DNA of 64,000 nt, taken from the NCBI RefSeq assembly GCF_016097555.1, contig NC_054701.1, positions 6,135,093 to 6,199,092 of the forward strand. The letters are read 5' to 3'. Position 1 is the first letter of the stretch; each line of letters begins with the position of its first letter. This DNA is from Gigantopelta aegis. Its lineage: Eukaryota > Mollusca > Gastropoda > Neomphalida > Peltospiridae. This document shows, one piece after another, positions 56,263 through 64,000 of the stretch. Under the pieces are notes generated by a model. That model was given only the letters and a program-made list of their open reading frames with translations, was not told the origin of the DNA and did no database searches. Both the position numbers and the translations under genes were made by a program.

Positions 56263-56557
56263 ACAAACAAAAAAGGAACTTGAAATTGTTTTATTTCTTT
56301 TTTTTGGGGGGGGGAGGGGACGCGTCCCCTGACCCCCCCCCCACCCCCCACCCCCCGGATCCGCCTCTGGCACTCATCGCTAATGTACAACTTCCATTTA
56401 AATAGTTGCATGTACCCCCTCCCCCCCCCCCCCCACACACACACCCCTGAATCCGCGCTTGATGCCATTATCCAGCTACATTCATTAGATCCACTTTTTA
56501 CCATCCAAAATACCGCACAAATAAACACTAGCCGACATAAAATCACGTGATTGCAAA

Positions 56558-56754
56558 ATGGCGTCTGCATTAGTTCATCATACTCATAGCCCGTCTCCGG
56601 AAAGTGTTTTTGGCGAAGATAGCGAAGAACATAATAATGTAATTATATTGATAGAAAAAGCGACGGATCATTTTATCTTCAAGGAGTTCTGTTCGTGTAT
56701 AGAAGTTTGCAGTCATGCGATATGTCGGACAAAAACCTTCCCCGACTGCAGCAG
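56558..56754 (+). CDS. PEX26: PEX26 exon 1
   Basis: Starts ATGGCGTCTGCA, ends in phase 2 at GCAGCAG followed by GCAAGT, the standard form of a GC-AG intron donor. The frame would otherwise close 11 bases into the intron sequence. It encodes an acidic leader and an amphipathic helix region, 65 codons. Confidence 0.8.
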
Positions 56755-59700
56755 GCAAGTGAACGATTGAATCAGTGATTTGAGTGAATGACAGCAGACA
56801 GGTGCCACTAAGCTTAATAAACAACCCCAGGTGTTGGGTGGGGTGTGAGTGGTGATGCTATGGTTATATTATACCATAGCATCCCCGGGATTGGTGTTTT
56901 GAGGGGGTAACTGATGACTCAACGTGGGCTTTTTAACATTTAGGGTCGGGTGCCCCAAAACACTGGTAATTCCGACCTCGACAGGGGCGGGACGTACCCC
57001 AGTGGTAAAGCGTTCGCTTGATGCGCGGTTGGTCTAGGATCGATCCCCGTCGGTGAACCATTGGGCTATTTCTCGTTCTAGCCAGTGCTCCACAACTAGT
57101 GTAACAAAGGCCGTGGTATACCCTCATCAAAAAGAGTAGCCCATGAAGTGGCGACAGCGGGTTTCCTCTCTCAATACCTGTGTGGTCCTTAACCATATGT
57201 CTAACGCCATATAACCGTAAATAAAATGTGCTGAGTGCGTCGTTAAATAAAACATTTCCTTCCGACCGACCTTGACATGAAAAAACACCCTTAGATTATA
57301 ATGTTTAACATCATTGTGCATACATTAAAAAGGACAAATAGATAAACTTTTTTTTGTAAATAAAAAAATCATATGTAAATTTTTTATATAAATGTCGAGA
57401 GAATATTTTTAACATTTGGTAAATATTCTGGAGATAATTCATTTTAAGCCAACATGTTTGTGATATTCACCCACTCACCAATTCGTGCTGCTAGAATTAT
57501 TCAAATAGAACCAAATATTTGAGAATATAAATCTATGGCTCATATTTAAAACCCCCAATTAATTAGGGTCTAAAAAAAGATGGTTTATGTTATTGCAAAG
57601 CAAGCTAAAGTGTCCTGTAGCCATCCTATTTATAAATTTAATTAGGGCTAGAGATTACTCTATGTAACAGATTGTCACCAACTACTGAATCTTAATTAAA
57701 TACACACATTTTCCTAGATTTGTCACTACGGATGTTTAGCTTGATTGTTTGTAAGTTTACTCATAACATTACACTAACCTGTTAGTGACGGGTGCCAAAG
57801 CTACAGGAAGAGGCCCAATACCAACTGAATTTGTTTTGGATAAAAGTGCCATGTTCCTTCTTGTAGCATTTGTACTAGTGAGAAACATAAGTTTAATGCT
57901 ATAGGTGAGTTCCAAGATAACAAAACTAAAGGTCTGTGTCATCAGATATAAGAAACTGTATTTTAGACACATTACTTTAATTCCAGCCAGTGCACCACGA
58001 CTGGTATATCAAAGGCTGTGGTATGTGCTATCCTGTCTGTGGGATGGTGCATATAAAAGATTCCTTGCTGCTAATCGAAAAGAGTAGCCCATGAAGTGGT
58101 GACAGCGGGTTTCCTCTCTCAATATCTGTGTGGTCCTTAACCATATGTCCGATGCCATATAACCATAAATAAAATGTGTTGAGTGTGTTGTTAAATAAAA
58201 CAGTTCCTTCCTTCCTTTTCATTACTTTGATAGTTTTTAACACTAAATGCACTCTAGCCCTGACCCAACATATTTAAACGGCACAGTTCGAGAACATTGT
58301 TTGAATAATCAAAGGCATTCAGTGGCAAAGCGCTCCCTCCATGCGCGGTTGGTCTGGGATCGATCCTCGTCGGTGGGCCTATTAGGCTATTTCTCATTCC
58401 ATGCCATATAACCGTAAATAAAATGTGTTGAGTGTGTCGTTAAATAAAACATTTCTTTCTTTCTTTCTTTCCATATCAATCTGTAGCATGTCGCTGACTG
58501 ACTCAGTCAAAAGAATATAGTTATAAGAACAGTCAGATCCCCATAGCCAAATTAATATTTTTACAAAGTGGCTACCATATTTAGTATTTGGCTAATGAAG
58601 GTTTTTTAAACTATTAATAGCCACTTTAAATAGTAATTTTCAAGGAAATACTCCACATATTTGTAAATTGGCTGATACAAAACTCTTTCAGTGTGAGCCC
58701 TGGTATTCAGAGAACATTTTGTTTTCAAAATCTTGATAAGTGATATTTCTAGTCAATCTCTGAAACTTGCGTAGTGAATCGCGGTGCGATTATGAAAAAA
58801 ATTATCCTGGTATCCACCTATGACGATCAAGCGGTTATTTTTCAGATGTTGTTCTTCCACGAGGACCCTAACAGTCTTAGCGATACAGGCGTACGCCGAA
58901 CTGAACCAGTGGGACTTGGTTCTCCCGTTTGTTCAGAACGTGTATGGAAATGTGGAGTCGTGTCCCGCCAGAGTCATACAGCTGTGGTAAGTACTGTGTG
59001 CATATACCGGTAACCATGGCCATACAAGGGTATAAACACCCCTGCTCAAGTAAATTGGCTTTTTTCCCAATACAGTGAAACCTCTCAAAACCGGACCCTC
59101 TGTAAACCAGAATTCCCTCAAAACCGGACATTTTTCACTGTCCTTTTTTAAAAATCAGAAAAGAACTTAACCTCTCTAAACCGGATACCTCTTAAAACCG
59201 GACATTTTACGTGGTCCTTAGGGTGTCCCGTCTAGAGGGGTTTCACTGTATGTTGCTCTACATTGTGACCAATTTGATCGCATATTTGTTAATTACTATC
59301 TATAGAAATAGGTGGTATCTAGTTCCTAGATGGAAAAGTTAATGTAAAGAGCTGATATATTTTGAGGGGTAGCATGATTCCCTATAAACTTGGCTCGCCA
59401 CAGTCTAGATCCCCCCTCGCTAAAATTCTTGCACATGTGCATCATTGAGAGTAGTATCGATTGTCATCAATGAACTCAAATAGTATATGAAAGGTACATC
59501 AAAGGCTGCGGTATGTATTATCTTGGCCTTGCTGCTTTATTGGTTGGAGTAGCTAAATTCGCAGCCTAATAACCATATTTTAAACACCACATTAGCCATA
59601 GTTTAAATTGTCTACAGGTTTTTGTTAAACAAACATTATTTTCCTCTGTTCAACTTTCCATTCCAGCCTGCTTCTTCACGCAAGAGTGAAACAGTTTGTG

Positions 59701-60007
59701 CAGTGTCACGCCATGGCCAAAGTCTGGCTGCAATACAATGCCAGCACGGGGATCGAGGGCTACACTGACGTCGCCAAACTGTATGTGCGTCAGATCCTCA
59801 TCCCTCTCGGAGCCTACAACTTGGTCGCGCAGTTTGTGGAAGGCTGCTCAGAACTCACTTTTACTGACAAACAGATGCTTCTTTCCCCGGTGAACAAGTC
59901 TGAAGAAGAGGTGTTCCGATTCGAAAAGAAACAGTCTACTCACTGCTCAAGAGAAGTCAGTGACGAAAGAGTGTCAGAACATGGAGGAGAAGTAACAGCA
60001 GAAAAGT
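56558..60007 (+). CDS. PEX26: PEX26, three exons, C-terminal part not found
   Basis: PEX26 is a tail-anchored peroxisomal membrane protein that docks the PEX1-PEX6 ATPase for recycling of the import receptor PEX5. Exons 56558-56754, 58846-58986 and 59667-60007 join in phase. Exon 1 has the helical start matching ALETCERAWQSL-type vertebrate sequence (FKEFCSCIEVCSHAICR). Exon 2 has TLTVLAIQAYAELNQWD, matching vertebrate CVVGIQALAEMDRWQEV. Exon 3 has KLYVRQILIPLGAYNLVAQF, matching FHVQRVLLPLGCLSEAEEL. Intron 1 uses a GC donor. Vertebrate PEX26 continues to a C-terminal membrane anchor. No exon for it was recognised in the remaining 4 kb, so either it lies outside or exon 3 ends at the in-frame TAG (60013-60015). 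ATGGCG start context; a TCACGTGA E-box lies about 12 bases before the ATG. Identified from recalled homology. Confidence 0.85.
56986..57263 (+). mobile_element. SINE, head A / tail 1, internal deletion
   Basis: Complete head (GGGACGTACCCCAGTGGTAA, box B GGATCGATCCCC) and tail, with about 60 bases of the middle missing. Lies in PEX26 intron 1. Confidence 0.88.
57264..57980. other. PEX26 intron; possible antisense exon
   Basis: On the minus strand, 57781-57868 reads as an open segment (NMALLSKTNSVGIGPLPVAL) between an acceptor-like TTTCTCACTAG and a donor-like CAG then GTTAGTG. No gene recognised, so this is only a candidate. The rest is plain AT-rich intron. Confidence 0.3.
57981..58218 (+). 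mobile_element. SINE, tail 1, head missing
   Basis: Starts in the middle (TTCCAGCCAGTGCACCACGA) and runs to AAATAAAACAGTTCCTTCC. Confidence 0.87.
58316..58470 (+). mobile_element. SINE, head A / tail 1, large internal deletion
   Basis: Head up to TTTCTCATTCC joined directly to ATGCCATATAACCGTAAATA, dropping the whole middle. Confidence 0.87.
58846..58986 (+). CDS. PEX26: PEX26 exon 2
   Basis: 141 bases after acceptor ATTTTTCAG, donor TGTG then GTAAGT. Enters and leaves in phase 2. Encodes TLTVLAIQAYAELNQWDLVL and FVQNVYGNVESCPARVIQLC, the best-conserved PEX26 segment seen here. A different frame is also open through the exon but carries no similarity. Confidence 0.87.
59073..59248. mobile_element. 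pogo/Tigger-type MITE
   Basis: 176 bp, CAGTGAAACCTCTCAAAACC at the left and AGAGGGGTTTCACTG at the right, TA on both sides (59071-59072 and 59249-59250). Internal AAACCGGAC units repeat. These ends are typical of pogo-family elements. Lies in PEX26 intron 2. Confidence 0.9.
59667..60007 (+). CDS. PEX26: PEX26 exon 3
   Basis: Follows acceptor CATTCCAG and completes a Cys codon from exon 2, giving CLLLHARVKQFVQCHAMAKV and later KLYVRQILIPLGAYNLVAQF. After about residue 95 the sequence becomes charged and weakly conserved. The exon ends either at a GTATGT donor (60008) or at the TAG at 60013-60015. Confidence 0.83.
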
Positions 60008-60022
60008 GTATGTAGTGTGACG

Positions 60023-60312
60023 AATTGGGACATAGCCCAGTGGTAAAGTGTTTGCTTGATGCACAGTCGGCCTAGGATCAATCCTCGTTGGTGGGCCCAT
60101 TAGGTTATTTCTCGTTCCAGTCAGTGCACCATGACTGGTATATCAAAGGCCATGGTATATGCTATCCTGTTTGTGGGATGGTGCATATAAAAGATCCCTT
60201 ACTACTAATGGAAATATGTAGTGAGTTTCCTCTCTAAGACTACATGTCAAGACATCCAATAGCTGATGATTTATAAATCAATGTGCTCTAGTGGTGTCAT
60301 TAAACAAAACAA
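60023..60312 (+). mobile_element. SINE, head A / tail 2, full length
   Basis: Head (GGGACATAGCCCAGTGGTAA), middle and tail 2 (ATCAATGTGCTCTAGTGGTG, ending ATTAAACAAAACAAAC). It begins a few bases after PEX26 exon 3. Confidence 0.88.
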
Positions 60313-60524
60313 ACTTCTTGATTGGCATTTCATCCTTGCTTATTGGTTAATACTGGTTTGTACCACCCGATCAACTTTTGATTAATTGGTAGAATTATAT
60401 TAACATAAGGACCCTACAAAGTGCTACTTTTACCCTTAATACCTATGCTAGATGAAATGGTCACTTTCAAACTTAAAACATCCATTTCCCTATTGTCCAG
60501 GATGCAACCATCACATTACCTAGG

Positions 60525-60725
60525 AAAGTGTATGTAGTGTGGAGAATTGGGACGTAGCCCAGTGGTAAAGTGCTCCATTGATGCGCGGTCAGTCTAGGAT
60601 CGATCTCTGTGGGTGGACCCATTGGGTTATTTCTCATTACCAGGCAGTGCACCACAACTGCTATATTAAAGGCCATGGTATGTGCTATCCTGTCTGTGGG
60701 ATAGTGCATATAAAAGATCCCTTCT
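60525..60725 (+). mobile_element. SINE, head A, 3' truncated, with duplicated upstream flank
   Basis: The SINE from 60545 ends at AAAAGATCCCTT. The 20 bases before it (GAAAGTGTATGTAGTGTG) repeat the sequence at the end of PEX26 exon 3 (60003-60020), so the two SINEs share an upstream flank. Confidence 0.82.
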
Positions 60726-60769
60726 TGAACCTGGTGTAATTGTACAAACAATTATACATTTTGCTGTTA

Positions 60770-61503
60770 AAGTTTTTTCAAACCATTAAATTACACATTA
60801 TATACTAAGCTTTTCTTTTCAACTGGTAAGTTACACATTATTTACAAATCTTTGTTTTTTTAACCATTAAGTTACACATTATTTACAAATCTTTGTTTTT
60901 TTAACCATTAAGTTACACATTATTTACAAATAATTTTAACTGTTAATTTACGGTACCGATTATTTACAAATCTTTGCTTTTTAACCATTAAATTTTTAAC
61001 TGTTAAATTGTATATTATTTACAAATCTTTGCTTTATAACTGCTTACACATTATTTACAAATCTTTGCTTTATAACTGTTAAATTGTATATTATTTACAA
61101 ATCTTTGCTTTATAACTGTTTTTTATACATTACAAATCTTTGTTTTATAACTGATAAGTTACACATTATTTACAAATCTTTGCTTTATAACTGTTAAATT
61201 GTATATTATTTACAAATCTTTTTTTCTAACTTAATTTACACATTATTTACAAATCTTTTTTTAATAACTGTTAATTTACACATTATTTACAAATCTTTGC
61301 TTTATAACTGTTAAGTTACACATTATTTACAAATCATTGATTTTTAACTGTTAAGTTGTATATTATTTACAAATCTTTGCTTTATATCTGTTAATTTACA
61401 CATTATTTACAAATCTTTGCTTTATAACTGTTAATTTACACATTATTTACAAATCTTTGCTTTATAACTGTTGTTACACATTATTTACAAATCTTTGCTT
61501 AAA
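60770..61503 (+). repeat. Minisatellite, about 40-bp unit, first part
   Basis: Units built on CACATTATTTACAAATCTTT followed by GCTTTATAACTGTTAAGTTA, with length varying from about 36 to 46. About 17 copies. Confidence 0.92.
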
Positions 61504-62860
61504 TGTAGGGTCAACTCAAACAAGAGCCTTATGTGTTGTAAAGATGCATACCCGGACCACCAACACATACTGACACTTTTAACAAATGAAAAACGCGTAA
61601 TTTTAGAGTTAATAAAAAAACATGATTATTCCTGATAACTGGGGGCAGCCATTTTGTTTCGTTTTTGTGACGTCCGGTGGTATAGCTTGGGGCGAAGTGA
61701 CGTCAGCTCCGTCCATCTTCTCTATGCACAGTGTAAACAAACGCTCTAATTTACGACAAGGCACTTCGCTTTCATCAACCTGACTTGTAAAACAACATAA
61801 ATGACTTGATAGTATAATAAACTATTTAACTAAATATATTTCAGGTTACATCAATAGAATGAAATGGAGTTATAGTATTTTTCTTTTTTTAAAAATCCAA
61901 AAGAAAAAATACATACTATTAGGCCTATTGGTAGGGCACGTTTGAGCAAAAACTACAACTCATGATACCCAAGTGATACTTTTCTTTTCTTTGGGACGAC
62001 GTAATTGGTCAGTTTTGTGATTTTAGATGGGAAAGTCTACTTAATCAAGGGTTTTACAGAATTACTTACAGTAATAAAGCAGGGCGGTTGATCGATTACG
62101 ATTAGAGGGGTGTCCGTGCAGTTAACACACAATACCCTGTGATCTTAATAAAAGAGGCACGTCTTTTTAGTGTGTCTAGACAGTGTCTGGGGACCGTCTG
62201 AATATACACCTGCCAATCAGGAACCACAGAAAGGCTACGGAAAGAAAAGACCAATTAATCAAGAAAACACTCCAATTATTGTTTTAGTACGTGGGTTAAT
62301 TTATGTACGAAACATAATACAGTTATTTCAACACTTTGACAATGGTGGTTTATTTTGTATTAAAAAATAATATATAATTGGTGCTGGCTTACTAGGATGG
62401 ATATAATTACAGAACAATGCGATGCATCTGCAAAAATCAGGTATGTTTTGCAGGGCCGTAGCTAGCAGGGGGGCAAGGGGGGCAGTTCTCCCCCCCCCCC
62501 CCCCCCCGAAAAAAATCGGAAAGCATTATAGAAACTTAAAGAAAAGGAGTTTTAGACTATTAACTGCTCAGTTTTCCCCCCAAACAAAAAATCCTAGCTA
62601 CGGCCCTGTTTTGTTTCTTCAGTTCGAAGACTAATTCCTGACGTGACACGTTAGGTATTACGTAACCACCAGCTTGCCAGAGGGCGTATTCACAGGGATG
62701 GTACAAAATGGCTGCGCCCGTTATATATAATAGCCGTCACTTTTAACCATTTTAATAATTAACTATACGATTATACTTGTTGATATTAAGCAATAATGTG
62801 CATTATATATCGTTGAATATGCATACCAGGCCAAATGCCGTAATTGTTCCCTCCTTTAAT
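61504..62860. mobile_element. Insertion splitting the minisatellite
   Basis: The minisatellite stops at CTTTGCTTAA (61501) and resumes at TTTAATAACTG (62857). TTAA stands at both junctions, and the ends ATGTAGGGTCAAC and (reversed) AGGAGGGAACAAT are weakly alike, suggesting a piggyBac-type non-autonomous element of about 1.35 kb. Both ends carry an AGCCATTTTGT string in inverse orientation (61648 and 62702). A TGACGTCA site lies at 61699. It contains the small MITE at 62451-62608. No transposase seen. Confidence 0.5.
62451..62608. mobile_element. Small MITE with C-rich core
   Basis: 158 bp, CAGGGCCGTAGCTAGC at the left, TCCTAGCTACGGCCCTG at the right, flanked by TTTTG on both sides (62446-62450 and 62609-62613). 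Core has G and C runs. Confidence 0.85.
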
Positions 62861-62976
62861 AACTGTTAATTTACAATTATTTATAAATCTTTGCTTTATA
62901 ACTGTTAAGTTACACATTATTTACAAATCTTTGCTTCATAACTGTTAAGTTACACATTATTTATAAATCTTTGCTT
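62861..62976 (+). repeat. Minisatellite, about 40-bp unit, second part
   Basis: About three more units of the 60770-61503 array after the insertion. Confidence 0.9.
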
Positions 62977-63417
62977 ACATTTTCAGTTTGACAAATCCTG
63001 TGGGTTCTGGTTGTTCTGGTGTTTATAGTAGCTAAAATGCATTTTTTTAATGCATTATTTTGTTTCAAAGTAATTAATCTATATATATATATATATATTT
63101 TTGTGGAATTACAAGTACTGGTATTCGATGTCAAGTGTTTTTAAAAACCTGAATTTTAATACAGTGTATGTGGCAGCAGACCACATCTGCTATTTGTGAT
63201 AAATATTTCCTTTTGATGTATGCCAGCTGTGATTCCTCAATATTTTATTACTCCCCCAAACTCCCAACCCCTCCATAGCATTTTCAATTCTGTCACCAAA
63301 GCCAGAGAGTGTTGCTGACTTGGATCCATGTCTGACCATGTTTGCAATGGGTCAAGGTCAAGTTTCATGCTTTTAACCAAAATTGTACAATATGATCAAA
63401 CATTGTGTTAGCCGGCC
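62977..63417. other. No feature seen apart from an (AT)n run
   Basis: Short AT repeat at 63079-63099. I searched for a PEX26 membrane-anchor exon here; an acceptor-like TTTTCAG at 62979-62985 is followed by no convincing hydrophobic frame. Confidence 0.35.
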
Positions 63418-64000
63418 TCAGGCGTAAGTCCTATTCCAGAATTGATCATATTGGAGGGGCCGAGATGTAGCCCAGTGGTAAAGTACTTACTCATTAAGTC
63501 AGGCTAAGTCCTATTCCAGAATTGATCATATTGGAGGGAGCGAGATGTAGCCCAGTGGTAAAGTACTTACTCATTAAGTCAGGCGTAAGTCCTATTCCAG
63601 AATTGATCATATTGGAGGGAGCGAGATGTAGCCCAGTGGTAAAGTACTTACTCATTAAGTCAGGCGTAAGTCCTATTCCAGAATTGATCATATTGGAGGG
63701 AGCGAGATGTAGCCCAGTGGTAAAGTACTTACTCATTAAGTCAGGCTAAGTCCTATTCCAGAATTGATCATATTGGAGGGGCCGAGATGTAGCCCAGTGG
63801 TAAAGTACTACTCATTAAGTCAGGCTAAGTCCTATTCCAGAATTGATCATATTGGAGGGGCCGAGATGTAGCCCAGTGGTAAAGTACTTACTCATTAAGT
63901 CAGGCGTAAGTCCTATTCCAGAATTGATCATATTGGAGGGGCCGAGATGTAGCCCAGTGGTAAAGTACTTACTCATTAAGTCAGGCGTAAGTCCTATTCC
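63418..64000 (+). repeat. 81-bp satellite containing a SINE-head segment
   Basis: At least seven units of 79-81 bases: GGAGGGGCCGAGATGTAGCC, CAGTGGTAAAGTACTTACTC, ATTAAGTCAGGCGTAAGTCC, TATTCCAGAATTGATCATAT. GATGTAGCCCAGTGGTAAAG is the box A part of SINE head A. Units are nearly identical and the array runs off the right edge. Open frames through it are artefacts. Confidence 0.94.

Larger units (their letters stand above)
53550..56369. mobile_element. Non-autonomous element with short TIRs, containing nested insertions
   Basis: Left end CAGGGGCGGATCC and right end GGATCCGCCTCTG are near-perfect inverted repeats. GCACT flanks both (53545-53549 and 56370-56374). It contains G/C runs, a 177-bp tandem region, a SINE, a TTAA-flanked MITE and a retroelement 3' end. 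No transposase. It remains possible that the two ends belong to different copies. Confidence 0.6.

Overview
Animal nuclear DNA, almost certainly a mollusc and probably a gastropod. This rests on AT-rich sequence with split genes on both strands, two recognisable metazoan housekeeping genes (DCAF1 and PEX26), and many copies of tRNA-derived SINEs of a kind I associate with molluscs. The species assignment is inference; no mitochondrial or rRNA marker is present. Repeats dominate and genes are sparse. || Layout. 1-7.76 kb: minus-strand 5' part of DCAF1 (seven exons, gene runs off the left edge), its introns holding two piggyBac-type MITEs, a 151-bp tandem array and an intact Tc1-like transposon. 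8.1-10.3 kb: a 2.2-kb non-autonomous DNA element with TA target duplication and seven copies of a short internal motif. 13.6-13.95 kb: a clean hAT-type MITE. 14.85 kb: a complete tRNA-Glu(CTC). 16.0-20.3 kb: a 28-bp minisatellite, then a two-module (47 + 40 bp) satellite with a 200-N assembly gap, ending at a perfect 35-bp palindrome. 20.3-32 kb: microsatellites, SINEs, dispersed repeats and a second Tc1-like element with one frameshift. 32.7-34.7 kb: an uninterrupted 636-codon secreted multicopper oxidase (laccase-like). 39.54-46.32 kb: a compact Polinton/Maverick-type element with 1.4-kb terminal inverted repeats and an exact 6-bp target duplication, carrying a BIR (IAP-like) gene, a packaging-ATPase gene and three small genes. 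46.8-49.2 kb: a 19-copy, 126-bp satellite that grew out of the tRNA-like head of a SINE. 53.5-56.4 kb: nested non-autonomous elements. 56.5-60.0 kb: plus-strand PEX26 (three exons, C-terminal part not found). 60.8-63.0 kb: a 40-bp minisatellite split by an inserted element. 63.4-64.0 kb: an 81-bp satellite that again contains a SINE-head segment and runs off the right edge. || How things relate. DCAF1 (ubiquitin-ligase substrate receptor), PEX26 (peroxisome import) and the laccase-like oxidase are ordinary, functionally unrelated host genes separated by repeat deserts. The most notable system is the small Polinton-type element: five tightly packed reading frames, four with a TATA box just upstream, between near-identical inverted repeats that themselves contain host SINE sequence. 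The second theme is modular SINEs (two tRNA-like heads and at least three tails in different combinations) that have seeded two separate satellite arrays.
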